Source of the DNA: Fermentimonas sp.
GTDB taxonomy: Bacteria; Bacteroidota; Bacteroidia; Bacteroidales; Dysgonomonadaceae
Assembly (NCBI GenBank): GCA_015478775.1
Contig: JADMKP010000010.1
Span: 112,593-176,592, forward strand
Length of the DNA: 64,000 bases
Direction: 5' to 3'
Part shown: piece after piece, positions 25,991 through 34,816 of the stretch
Layout of the letters: every line of letters starts with the position of its first letter
Numbering within the stretch: the stretch's first letter is position 1
The notes under the pieces: generated by a model
Told to the model about the DNA's origin: nothing
The model's database searches: none
The model's input: the letters and a program-made list of their open reading frames with translations, nothing else
Program-made: the position numbers and the translations under genes

Positions 25991-26584
25991 ATGAAACTGT
26001 ACGACTTATCAATAATACAATTTATAGAAAAAACAGCTTCTAATGAGGCGATGCCAGCAGGTGGTAGTACTTTGGCTTTGTGTGCTGCACTTGCTGCGGC
26101 TCTTGCCGAGATGGTTGCTAAACTTACATTTGGTAAGGTTAAATATGCCCCGGCAGATGAACGAATTAGAGAAATTACTACTGAATTAGAGAGGTTCAGA
26201 ATACTTCTTATGAATGATATTGGCAGAGATGCAGAGTCTTTTCAAATTGTGCTAAACGCATATAAACTACCTAAAAAGTCTAATGATGAGGTTGAAATTC
26301 GTAATAAGAAAATTGAGAATGCTTTAAAACCTGCCACACTTGTGCAAATGGAAGTAGCAGAGAAGTGTTATAAGCTCTTTGGTCTTATTAAGGAGATAAC
26401 AAAAATTATAAAAGGTAGTTTGGCCGCGGATAGCAAAGTGAGTTTATTGATTTGCAACACTGCCGTAAAGGGTGCTATTATTAATGTACGGGCCAACCTA
26501 TCTCAAATTGTTGACACCGATTTTACAAAAGAACTAATTGCTAAATGTGATATGATTGAGAAAGAAATAGATATTAAATTATGA
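25991..26584 (+). CDS. Formimidoyltetrahydrofolate cyclodeaminase family protein
   Basis: The 197-residue helical protein belongs to the cyclodeaminase/cyclohydrolase (FTCD_C) family. The conserved stretch is MPAGGSTLALCAALAAALAEM near the N-terminus (about 18-38). Later come LVQMEVAEKCYKLF and GSLAADSKVSLLICNTAVKGA. In histidine breakdown it would release ammonia from 5-formimino-THF to give methenyl-THF after FtcD has acted. It starts 13 bases after the PnuC-like gene. No hutH, hutU or hutI is in the window. Confidence 0.9.
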   Translation: MKLYDLSIIQFIEKTASNEAMPAGGSTLALCAALAAALAEMVAKLTFGKVKYAPADERIREITTELERFRILLMNDIGRDAESFQIVLNAYKLPKKSNDEVEIRNKKIENALKPATLVQMEVAEKCYKLFGLIKEITKIIKGSLAADSKVSLLICNTAVKGAIINVRANLSQIVDTDFTKELIAKCDMIEKEIDIKL

Positions 26585-26646
26585 CATTATGTTAAAAAAC
26601 ACCTGTATTTACAATCAGTTAGTTAGTTAAATTGCATATTTGATAT

Positions 26647-26654
26647 TATCTTTG
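26647..26654 (+). promoter_or_regulatory. Probable -7 element of the MFS gene
   Basis: TATCTTTG matches TAnnTTTG 48 bases before the ATG. The -33 position holds only TTAG (26623-26626, spacer 20), so the site is weaker than the others. Confidence 0.45.
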
Positions 26655-26702
26655 AAAGTTTAAAAAAAACAGGCAAAATATAAAACAGAAAAATATAAAT
26701 AG

Positions 26703-28091
26703 ATGGTAACAACAATTAAGAGATCGCTCAGAGATTCTGCAGCGGCAAGGTGGACCGCACTTTTTATTGTATCGTTTACAATGATGTGCGGATATTTTTT
26801 ATCGGATGTTATGTCGCCTCTAGCAGGTATGCTAGAGAGTCAGCTCGGATGGTCTCGTGCAGATTATGGCACTTACACCAGTTCGTACGGCTGGTTTAAC
26901 GTATTCTTGTTTATGCTTATTTTTGGTGGAATTATCCTCGATAAGCTTGGAATTAGAATTACCGGCTTTGGTGCCACAGTGTTTATGGTGGTGGGTACTG
27001 CAATAAAATATTGGGCAGTTGCTTCAACTACATTAAGTAGTGATGTGATTCTTGGACTAAACGCTCAGCTTTTTTGGGCTTGTATTGGTTTTGCCATATT
27101 TGCCGTAGGTGTTGAAGTGGCTGGTATCACAGTTTCAAAAATTATAGTTAAGTGGTTTAAAGGCAAGGAGCTTGCTACAGCAATGGGGATGCAGGTGGCA
27201 ATGGCAAGAATTGGTACTGCAATTGCACTTGGGTTTTCTGTTCCAATTGCTCGCGCAACCGGAATTATTGATGTTTCTCGTCCGCTTTTGGTAGCTCTAA
27301 TTGCACTTTGTATTGGTCTTATTGTATTTATTGTTTACAATTTGTTGGATATAAAGCTGGATAAATCTGAAGCTACAGCAAATGAGTTAAATGAGGCTGA
27401 TGAAGAAGAAGACTTTAAATTATCTGATATTGGTAAGATTTTGAATAACAAGGGTTGGTGGTACATTGCCATTTTATGTGTACTGTTTTACTCTGCCGTA
27501 TTCCCTTTCTTAAAGTATGCAACCGACCTTATGGTTAATAAGTTTGGTGTAGATCAAAATGTTGCCGGCATGATCCCTATGCTATTGCCCTTTGGTAACA
27601 TTCTACTAACACCGCTGTTTGGAGGGATATATGATAAGAAGGGTAAAGGTGCAACTATAATGATTATAGGGTCGATATTACTTATATTGGTGCACGGATT
27701 ATTCTCTATCCCCGGATTAAACAGTTGGATTACCGCCATGATATTGGTAGTGGTGCTAGGTATTGCCTTCTCTCTTGTACCTTCGGCAATGTGGCCATCG
27801 GTGCCTAAAATTATTCCTGAAAAGAGATTGGGTACTGCTTATTCTCTTATTTTTTGGGTTCAAAACTGGGGATTGATGGGGGTTCCATTACTTATTGGTT
27901 GGGTGCTTGAGAAGTATTGTGTTACCGGACAAACCATTAGAGATGGCATGACCGTAAACACATATGATTATAAATTACCAATGATGATATTTGCAGGTTT
28001 TGGTGTTCTGGCACTTATATTTGCATTTTTGCTTAAAGCGGAGGACAAAAAGAAGGGTTACGGACTTGAGCTGCCTAATATTCAGAGATAA
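26703..28091 (+). CDS. Major facilitator superfamily transporter, MFSD1-like
   Basis: The 462-residue protein has about 12 membrane segments and a hydrophilic central loop (DKSEATANELNEADEEEDFK, about 220-240). The loop between TM2 and TM3 has an MFS motif-A-like GIILDKLGIRITG. The segment SAMWPSVPKIIPEKRLGTAYS followed by VQNWGLMGVPLLIGW recalls the MFSD1 family, some members of which carry dipeptides. The substrate is unproven. It is a single gene preceded by a candidate promoter and followed by an 11-bp repeat array. Confidence 0.85.
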   Translation: MVTTIKRSLRDSAAARWTALFIVSFTMMCGYFLSDVMSPLAGMLESQLGWSRADYGTYTSSYGWFNVFLFMLIFGGIILDKLGIRITGFGATVFMVVGTAIKYWAVASTTLSSDVILGLNAQLFWACIGFAIFAVGVEVAGITVSKIIVKWFKGKELATAMGMQVAMARIGTAIALGFSVPIARATGIIDVSRPLLVALIALCIGLIVFIVYNLLDIKLDKSEATANELNEADEEEDFKLSDIGKILNNKGWWYIAILCVLFYSAVFPFLKYATDLMVNKFGVDQNVAGMIPMLLPFGNILLTPLFGGIYDKKGKGATIMIIGSILLILVHGLFSIPGLNSWITAMILVVVLGIAFSLVPSAMWPSVPKIIPEKRLGTAYSLIFWVQNWGLMGVPLLIGWVLEKYCVTGQTIRDGMTVNTYDYKLPMMIFAGFGVLALIFAFLLKAEDKKKGYGLELPNIQR

Positions 28092-28296
28092 TGAGGACTT
28101 AGTATCTGATTAATTATCTAGTTTTGGACTAGTTCCCAATTAACCAATACAGGTTTAAAATAATCAAATGACGATTCATATTTAACTAATGAATAGTCTT
28201 TTTTTTATTCTATATTTAAAATACGACTCTCTTACTTAAATGATAATTTGAATCTACATACATCCTACATTATCCTTACCTGCATTGGTTATAATA

Positions 28297-28362
28297 GAGG
28301 ATTAACCGAGCAAGGTATGAGCGATGTTAGAGTAATGTATGAGTAAAGTCACAGTAAAATTA
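28297..28362. repeat. Six-unit 11-bp phased array (GAG-N8)
   Basis: Consecutive 11-mers start at 28297, 28308, 28319, 28330, 28341 and 28352: GAGGATTAACC, GAGCAAGGTAT, GAGCGATGTTA, GAGTAATGTAT, GAGTAAAGTCA, CAGTAAAATTA. Weaker 11-bp phasing (CTACATACATC, CTACATTATCC) is seen in the preceding 45 bases. It lies between the convergent MFS and PAQR genes. The rest of this 287-bp gap is AT-rich with nothing else recognised. Confidence 0.85.
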
Positions 28363-28378
28363 TTGAGACGTTTTAGTT

Positions 28379-29038
28379 TTATAACGGAATTAACCATGCT
28401 GCATAAATATGACTTATTAATCCAAACAGTACAAATACATGAAATACAGAATGGATAAATTCCCTTTTTGCTGTTGCGTAAATAACAGCTCCAACGATAT
28501 AAAAAACTCCACCGAAAACTATCCAGTAGATGGCTTCAATTGAGTTTTTAGCGTTGGCAACTTCAATTAACGGTTTAAAAGCTATAAGTACAACTAGTCC
28601 CATTAACACGTAAGAGGCAGTTTTAATATTACTGTTTCGTTTAAGAGGTTTAAAGCTGATGGTTATACCAATAATTGCTATTATCCATACTAATGAGAAG
28701 AGCAACCACCCCCACACGGGTTCTGCGGGCCGGAGTAGTATTAATGTAAAGGGAGAGTAGCTTGATGCAATTAGGATGTAGATAGAGGCATGGTCGAAAT
28801 GACGGAGCCTTGCTTTTTTCAACGGTTCCTGCACAAAATGATAAACCGTGGATGATCCCATGCATACAATTATTCCTAATCCGAATAACGAGTGAGCTAT
28901 TATTGCCCATGTGTTATTGTTTAAAATAGCATTGTTAACAAGTATGCCTGTTGCCATAATACCAAAAAGCAGCCCCAGGCCGTGGCTCAGATAGTTGGCT
29001 CTCTCTTCGCGAAGTGTATAGAACTTATCTTTGGTCAT
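28379..29038 (-). CDS. Hemolysin III / PAQR-family membrane protein
   Basis: The 219-residue protein has seven membrane segments and the PAQR/TrhA pattern: REERANYLSHGLGLLFG at the N-terminus, SSTVYHF in TM2/3, RHFDHASIYILIASSYSP near 80-97, and a C-terminal HSVFHVFVLFGLISHIYA carrying the conserved His residues. In E. coli and Bacillus, TrhA is linked to membrane-fluidity control. The haemolysin label is historical. Confidence 0.93.
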   Translation of the reverse strand: MTKDKFYTLREERANYLSHGLGLLFGIMATGILVNNAILNNNTWAIIAHSLFGLGIIVCMGSSTVYHFVQEPLKKARLRHFDHASIYILIASSYSPFTLILLRPAEPVWGWLLFSLVWIIAIIGITISFKPLKRNSNIKTASYVLMGLVVLIAFKPLIEVANAKNSIEAIYWIVFGGVFYIVGAVIYATAKREFIHSVFHVFVLFGLISHIYAAWLIPL

Positions 29039-29157
29039 ATTTATATTAAAGCAACAAAGTTACTAATAATCGTCATACTTCATTAAATATACTTGATTTC
29101 CACTAATTAATGACAAAAAGTCATGCGATTTTAATTTGGCAAAGATTTTGACCTTTT

Positions 29158-29189
29158 ATGGTTGCGAATTTGTAATTATTAGCAACCAT
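29158..29189. promoter_or_regulatory. Perfect 8-bp inverted repeat upstream of clpB
   Basis: ATGGTTGC (29158-29165) and GCAACCAT (29182-29189) are separated by 16 bases and lie 85-116 bases before clpB. It is a candidate operator for a heat-shock regulator (inference). Confidence 0.5.
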
Positions 29190-29194
29190 TTGTT

Positions 29195-29222
29195 ACGCGC
29201 ATTGTTTTAATAATATGCGTGT
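29195..29222. promoter_or_regulatory. Second inverted repeat upstream of clpB
   Basis: ACGCGCAT (29195-29202) and ATGCGTGT (29215-29222) pair with one mismatch across 12 bases. It directly follows the first inverted repeat. It is GC-rich for this AT-rich region, which makes chance less likely. Confidence 0.45.
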
Positions 29223-29273
29223 ACATTATTGATATACAAGAATAAATAAACTAGATAATTAGAAATATAACAT

Positions 29274-31862
29274 ATGAATTTCAACAATTTTACTATAAAA
29301 GCGCAGGAAGCATTGCAGAAAGCTATTGAGATTGCAAGAGGCAACAATCAGCAGATGATTGAGGTTACACATATTCTCAAGGCTATTATGATTGTTGGTG
29401 ATAATGTAACCAACTTCCTGTTTAATAAACTTGGAGTTAATGGTCAGAACCTCGAAAGGGTTGTAGATGCAGAGATTGAATCGTTGCCACGTGTTTCTGG
29501 CGGTGAACCGATGTTGAGCAGGGAAACAAACGCCGTTTTTCAAAGGGCTGCCGATTTTGCTAGCAAGATGGGCGATCAGTTTGTTTCTATTGAGCATATT
29601 TTACTTGGTATCATAGACGAGAAAAATAGTGCATCGAGAATGATGAAGGATGCAGGCATATCTTTAGATCACCTACAGACCGCTATTAACGATCTAAGGA
29701 AAGGTGAGAAGGTAACAAGTCAGACTGCCGAGGATACTTATCAGGCGCTTAATAAATATGCTGTGAACCTTATTGAGAGAGCCAGAGATGGTAAACTAGA
29801 CCCAGTTATTGGTAGAGACGAAGAAATCAGACGAGTGCTTCAGATACTTAGCAGACGTACAAAAAATAACCCTATCTTAATTGGTGAGCCTGGTACAGGG
29901 AAGACTGCTATTGCTGAGGGACTTGCATATCGTATTATTCGTGGTGATGTGCCCGAGAATCTTAAGAGTAAGCAGGTTTATTCGCTTGATATGGGTGCGC
30001 TTATTGCCGGTGCAAAGTATAAGGGTGAATTTGAGGAGCGTTTAAAATCTGTTGTAAATGAGGTTACGAAATCTGATGGTGAAATTATCCTGTTTATTGA
30101 TGAAATTCATACTCTAGTGGGTGCGGGTAAGGGAGAAGGTGCAATGGATGCTGCCAATATCTTAAAGCCTGCCCTGGCACGTGGAGAATTGCGTGCTATT
30201 GGTGCTACAACTCTAGATGAGTATCAGAAATACTTTGAAAAAGATAAAGCCTTGGAGCGTCGTTTTCAAACGGTTATAGTTGATGAGCCAACAGAGACAG
30301 ACAGTATTTCAATTTTAAGAGGGTTAAAAGAACGGTATGAGAATCATCATAAAGTAAGAATTAAGGATGAGGCAATTATTGCTGCGGTACAACTTTCGAG
30401 CAGATATATTACTGATAGGTTTTTGCCAGATAAAGCTATCGACCTAATGGATGAGGCTGCCGCTAAGCTCAGGATGGAAGTAGATTCTGTGCCAGAGGAG
30501 CTTGATGAGATTATGCGTAGAGTAAAGCAGCTTGAGATTGAACGTGAGGCTATTAAGCGTGAAAATGATCTACCTAAGGTTGAGTTGCTGAATAAGCAAA
30601 TAGAGGAGCTAAAAACAGAGGAGACTGAGTATAAAGCTAAATGGCAATCTGAGAAAGAATTGATTAATAAGATTCAGCAGGCTAAGATTGATATTGAAGA
30701 TGCTAAGTTTGAGGCTGATAAGGCCGAGCGTGAGGGAGACTACGGCAAGGTTGCCGAATTGCGTTATGGTAAGATTAAAGAAAAGGAAACCGAAATTGAA
30801 GCTTTACAAACTGAATTGCACGTTAGGCAAGGAAGTCGCGCAATGATTAAAGAAGAGGTTGATGCTGAGGATATTGCAGATGTTGTATCGAGGTGGACAG
30901 GTATACCCGTTAATAAAATGCTGCAGAGCGAACGTGATAAGTTGTTGAACCTCGAGAAAGAACTTCATAAACGTGTTGTGGGTCAGAATGAAGCAATTGA
31001 AGCGGTTGCGGATGCTGTGAGAAGGAGCAGGGCAGGGTTGAGCGACCCAAAGCGACCAATTGGTTCTTTTATATTCCTGGGTACAACGGGTGTGGGTAAA
31101 ACCGAACTTGCAAAGGCGCTGGCTGAGTACTTGTTTGACGATGATGATATGATGACTCGCATTGATATGAGTGAGTATCAGGAGAAGTTTAGTGCCACCA
31201 GATTGATTGGTGCGCCTCCTGGATATGTGGGTTATGATGAGGGTGGACAACTTACAGAAGCTATCCGTAGAAAGCCTTATTCTGTGGTTCTTTTTGATGA
31301 GATTGAGAAGGCGCATCTTGATGTGTTTAACATCTTGCTACAGGTGCTTGATGATGGCAGATTAACGGATAATAAGGGTAGGGTGGTGAACTTTAAGAAT
31401 ACAATTATCATTATGACTTCTAACATGGGGTCTAACGAGATTAGAGAGAATTTTGAGAAGATTAATCCTTTAAATAGAGAGGAAATTATAGATAATACCA
31501 GAAATCTGGTAATGGATATGTTGAAGAGAAATATCCGTCCGGAGTTTCTTAATCGTATTGATGATATTATTATGTTTATGCCATTAAGTGAGAGCGAGAT
31601 AACGCACATTGTGAAACTTCAGCTTGATAAAGTGGCTGGCTCTCTTTCTGAAAGTGGTATTATTTTAAAATATAGTAATGAAGCAATAAAGAGTATTTCT
31701 AAAGTAGGATATGACCCTGAGTTTGGTGCAAGACCAGTGAAACGTGTGATTCAGAGAAAGGTGTTGAATCAGCTGTCAAAGGATTTGCTTTCGGGCAGGG
31801 TAGATAAATCCCAACCAATTACAATTGATGCAATTGATGATCATATATTCTTTAAGAATTAG
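29274..31862 (+). CDS. clpB: ATP-dependent disaggregase ClpB
   Basis: ClpB pulls proteins out of aggregates together with DnaK. The 862-residue protein has an N-terminal Clp_N double repeat (1-145). AAA domain 1 has Walker [14 protein letters not shown] (about 203-215) and Walker B in [16 protein letters not shown] coiled-coil M domain runs from about 405 to 525. AAA domain 2 has [14 protein letters not shown] (about 605), [11 protein letters not shown] and the sensor-2 GARPVKR near the C-terminus. No ClpP-binding IGF loop is present, consistent with ClpB rather than ClpA/C. It is a single gene, probably heat-inducible. Two inverted repeats precede it. Confidence 0.98.
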   Translation: MNFNNFTIKAQEALQKAIEIARGNNQQMIEVTHILKAIMIVGDNVTNFLFNKLGVNGQNLERVVDAEIESLPRVSGGEPMLSRETNAVFQRAADFASKMGDQFVSIEHILLGIIDEKNSASRMMKDAGISLDHLQTAINDLRKGEKVTSQTAEDTYQALNKYAVNLIERARDGKLDPVIGRDEEIRRVLQILSRRTKNNPILIGEPGTGKTAIAEGLAYRIIRGDVPENLKSKQVYSLDMGALIAGAKYKGEFEERLKSVVNEVTKSDGEIILFIDEIHTLVGAGKGEGAMDAANILKPALARGELRAIGATTLDEYQKYFEKDKALERRFQTVIVDEPTETDSISILRGLKERYENHHKVRIKDEAIIAAVQLSSRYITDRFLPDKAIDLMDEAAAKLRMEVDSVPEELDEIMRRVKQLEIEREAIKRENDLPKVELLNKQIEELKTEETEYKAKWQSEKELINKIQQAKIDIEDAKFEADKAEREGDYGKVAELRYGKIKEKETEIEALQTELHVRQGSRAMIKEEVDAEDIADVVSRWTGIPVNKMLQSERDKLLNLEKELHKRVVGQNEAIEAVADAVRRSRAGLSDPKRPIGSFIFLGTTGVGKTELAKALAEYLFDDDDMMTRIDMSEYQEKFSATRLIGAPPGYVGYDEGGQLTEAIRRKPYSVVLFDEIEKAHLDVFNILLQVLDDGRLTDNKGRVVNFKNTIIIMTSNMGSNEIRENFEKINPLNREEIIDNTRNLVMDMLKRNIRPEFLNRIDDIIMFMPLSESEITHIVKLQLDKVAGSLSESGIILKYSNEAIKSISKVGYDPEFGARPVKRVIQRKVLNQLSKDLLSGRVDKSQPITIDAIDDHIFFKN

Positions 31863-31880
31863 TCATTAGGCTTTAAGGAG

Positions 31881-31907
31881 TTATACTTAAAAAAAGTATA
31901 ATCTTTT
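31881..31907 (+). terminator. Likely terminator of clpB
   Basis: TTATACTT / AAGTATAA form an 8-bp AT-rich stem with a five-A loop, followed by TCTTTT. Its 3' arm runs into the first unit of the 22-bp array. Confidence 0.5.
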
Positions 31908-31985
31908 ACAGAGATAAATATCATCCTCTCTAGGAAATAATATCATCTTTTCCAGAAAATAGTATCATCTTTTCCAGAAACCGGG
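31898..31985. repeat. Four-unit 22-bp array overlapping the 3' end of trkH
   Basis: Units start at 31898, 31920, 31942 and 31964, each exactly 22 bp. Units 3 and 4 share ATCATCTTTTCCAGAAA. Unit 4 contains the trkH stop codon (TCA, 31965-31967, reverse strand) and its last codons. Units 1-3 look like outward copies of that gene end. Between clpB and trkH (convergent). Confidence 0.93.
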
Positions 31986-33431
31986 AACGAATAGGGATAG
32001 TAAAGTAAAGATTTCTAAACGCCCAACCAGCATTAAGAAGCTGAGGAAGTATTTAGAAAACATTGTGGTTGATTCAAAAGTACCTACGGGTCCGTAAGAT
32101 CCTAGTCCAAAACCGTAGTTGCTTATTGATGAGAGGGCAACGCTTATAGACTCGTCAAACGTCATACCTGTTAGACTTAAAATGGCTGCACTAAAAACGG
32201 TAAGCACAAGGTATAAAAAAACAAAGGCTATAACTTTTGCAATTGTATCGTTTGAGATTACTTTGTTATTCATTTTTACCATATATAGTGCATTGGGATG
32301 AACCTGGCGCTTGAATACAAGGAGTGAGTTTTTTGAAAGTACTATTAGACGTGATATTTTCATACCTCCTGAGGTTGAACCTTCGCAACCGCAAAAAAGA
32401 ATCATTACAAGAAACAGCATCCAGTAAAATGGACCCCAAGAAAGAAAATTATCTGTGGCAAACCCTGTTGTGGTAATAGCTGCAACCACCTGAAACAACA
32501 CCGTTCTGAATGTTTCTTCAATGTGTGACATTTGTCCTGTGGCTAATAATGCAACAGAAATGACTACTGTAAACACTAAAATAAGAGAAACATACCAACG
32601 AAATTCTTCGTTCTTAAAAATGGATGTAGATAATTTTGCAAATAATGCAGAAATGAGTAAGAAGTTGGTACCTCCAAAGAACATCAATAATGTAATTACA
32701 TATTCTATATATGGAGAATTAAATGATGCTATACTCAACTGTCTGGTAGAGAATCCTCCGGTGGAGATTGATGAGAATGAGTGACATGCTGCTTCAAAGG
32801 CGTCCATAGGGCCTGCCCAAAGAAACAAAAAGCCTGTTAGTGTAAGTGCCACGTATGTTAAGGCCATTGTTTTGGACACTTCTTTTATTCTAGGGCGAAA
32901 AGTGTCTTCTGCAATACCTGTTGCTTCGGCATCGTAGAACTGACCAGACAGGCCTCCAAATACTGGTATAAATGATATGACAAAGATTATTATTCCGATA
33001 CCCCCAATCCACTGTGTAAAACTGCGCCAGAAATGCAGTGATTTTGGAAATGCCTCGACATTTATGAGTGTAGAGCTACCAGTGGTTGTGAAGCCACACA
33101 TGCTCTCAAAAAAGGCATTGGCAAAAGAGGGAATAGCATCGCTAATGATGTAGGGCAAGGTGCCAAAAAGTGCTAACATCAACCACACCATGGTTACAGT
33201 AATATAAACTTCTCTTTTGGTGATATTATTTGCTTGATGACTTTTTTTTCTTCCTAAAAGGAGAAACGCCAGTCCCGATAAAAATGTAATTATAGCAGAT
33301 ATATAAATACTTGTTACTGCGTCTTCATTGTAATAATGACCAATGAAGGCCGATAATATCATGAAAATTGCTTCAATTGTCAGAACAAGTCCTACACTAC
33401 CAAGTACGAATCGATAATTGAATCTTCTCAT
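31965..33431 (-). CDS. trkH: TrkH potassium uptake protein
   Basis: The 488-residue membrane subunit of the Trk system has pore-loop segments MCGFTTTGSSTL, FSSISTGGFSTRQ, AITTTGFATDN and SSISNYGFGLGSYG, plus the conserved CEGSTSGGMKISR. It lies 35 bases downstream of trkA on the same strand, so the two encode a full TrkH-TrkA system. Its stop codon and last five codons lie within the last unit of the 22-bp array. Confidence 0.95.
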   Translation of the reverse strand: MRRFNYRFVLGSVGLVLTIEAIFMILSAFIGHYYNEDAVTSIYISAIITFLSGLAFLLLGRKKSHQANNITKREVYITVTMVWLMLALFGTLPYIISDAIPSFANAFFESMCGFTTTGSSTLINVEAFPKSLHFWRSFTQWIGGIGIIIFVISFIPVFGGLSGQFYDAEATGIAEDTFRPRIKEVSKTMALTYVALTLTGFLFLWAGPMDAFEAACHSFSSISTGGFSTRQLSIASFNSPYIEYVITLLMFFGGTNFLLISALFAKLSTSIFKNEEFRWYVSLILVFTVVISVALLATGQMSHIEETFRTVLFQVVAAITTTGFATDNFLSWGPFYWMLFLVMILFCGCEGSTSGGMKISRLIVLSKNSLLVFKRQVHPNALYMVKMNNKVISNDTIAKVIAFVFLYLVLTVFSAAILSLTGMTFDESISVALSSISNYGFGLGSYGPVGTFESTTMFSKYFLSFLMLVGRLEIFTLLSLFVPGFWKR

Positions 33432-33466
33432 GTTTAATAATATAAACTATAACTAATAAGAAGGCG

Positions 33467-34804
33467 TTAATTAAAAAGACTCTCGATGCTTTTTAACGAT
33501 CTGATAAGGAAGAAAACTACCACTCTATCATTAGCTTCAATTTGTGTATTACCATCAACTAGCATGGGTTCACCATTGCGAATTAGTGCACCAAATGTAA
33601 TATGTGCTGGGAGATTTAAATCTTTTATAGGTTTTTTGGTTACCTTCGATTTTGGCTTGGCAATAACCTCACCTACATTGGCATCGGCATAAGTAAGGCT
33701 CTTTATATTAGAAGCATCGGCTTTTAGAAGCAACTCATAAATAGCACTTGCAGCGATAAGTTTTTTGTTTATTACAGTACCAATATCCAGCTGCTCTGCC
33801 ATTGATATATAGTCGATATTCTCTATCTCCGCAACAGTCTTTTTAACTCCATACTGCTTAGCAACCATACATCCCAGAATATTAGCTTCTGAATTGTCGG
33901 TCAGTGCTAGAAAAGCATCAGTTTCGGCAATTCCTTCTCTCAAGAGAAACTCAGTATTGCGACCATCTTCTACAAACACTGTTACATTTGAAGGACATTT
34001 CTCCACTAGCATCTGAGCTCTTTCTCTGTCTTGTTCAATAATTTTTATATCAATATTTTGAGGTAGCTGCTGTATAGTTCGCATAGCAATTCTACTACCT
34101 CCCATGAACATTAATTTTTTTGTTTCGAAAGACTTTTTGCCTAACAACTCGGGCAGTGAGTTTACATACTTTCTGAGGGTAGTAAAGTATAAGATATCAT
34201 TTGCAAGAATCTGATCCTTTCCTTGTGGAATAATTGTTTCCTTTCCTCTTTTTATAGATACAAGATGGAACTCCTTGTTCTCTTGGGCCAGTTCATAAAG
34301 ATACTTGTTTACTAGCGGTGCATTACTTCTGATTTTTGCTCCAACCAGTATGACAGTTCCATTGCATAACTCCCACCAGAAGCGCGTCCAAGGTGTTTTT
34401 ATTGCCATAGCTATCTCTCGGGCAGCCATTAGCTCTGGATATATCATAGACTGAATTCCTAAATTCTCAAAAAATTCAAGATTCTTAGGTAGAAGATATT
34501 CATAGTTATCTACACGTGCAAGAGTTTTTTTCGCGCCCAGATTAGATGCGAGCATACAAGATGTAATATTCTTTGATTCTTCGGGAGTAACTCCAATATA
34601 CAAATCGGTATTTGCTACACCCGCCGCAGTAAGGTCTTTTAAAGAGGTGCAATTTCCTATATAAGTTAATATATCTGAGTTGTCGTGAATGATGGAAAGT
34701 CGGTCTCTATCACCATCCATTAAAGTTATATCATGATTTTCCTGACCGAGTAGTCTTGCTAGGTGAGTTCCAACGGCGCCAGCACCGCCAATTAATATTT
34801 TCAT
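33467..34804 (-). CDS. trkA: TrkA regulatory subunit of potassium uptake
   Basis: The 445-residue cytoplasmic protein has two RCK (NAD(H)-binding) halves. The first has GGAGAVGTHLARLLG followed by acidic MDGDRDR. The second has the looser MGGSRIAMRTIQQLP followed by IIEQDRERA. Each half ends in a TrkA_C-type domain. It gates TrkH by binding nucleotide. It starts 12 bases after dxs, so dxs-trkA-trkH are probably one transcript. Confidence 0.95.
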   Translation of the reverse strand: MKILIGGAGAVGTHLARLLGQENHDITLMDGDRDRLSIIHDNSDILTYIGNCTSLKDLTAAGVANTDLYIGVTPEESKNITSCMLASNLGAKKTLARVDNYEYLLPKNLEFFENLGIQSMIYPELMAAREIAMAIKTPWTRFWWELCNGTVILVGAKIRSNAPLVNKYLYELAQENKEFHLVSIKRGKETIIPQGKDQILANDILYFTTLRKYVNSLPELLGKKSFETKKLMFMGGSRIAMRTIQQLPQNIDIKIIEQDRERAQMLVEKCPSNVTVFVEDGRNTEFLLREGIAETDAFLALTDNSEANILGCMVAKQYGVKKTVAEIENIDYISMAEQLDIGTVINKKLIAASAIYELLLKADASNIKSLTYADANVGEVIAKPKSKVTKKPIKDLNLPAHITFGALIRNGEPMLVDGNTQIEANDRVVVFFLIRSLKSIESLFN

Positions 34805-34816
34805 CGATAAGTATAA

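Noticed and set aside
29055-29062. Promoter (TAACTTTG) of the PAQR gene on the reverse strand
   Set aside because: The -7 pattern fits but no TTG is found at the -33 distance, so it is not listed as a feature.
30804-31316. 170-residue reverse ORF inside clpB
   Set aside because: It lies wholly within clpB on the opposite strand and its translation resembles no protein, so it is a shadow of the clpB codons.
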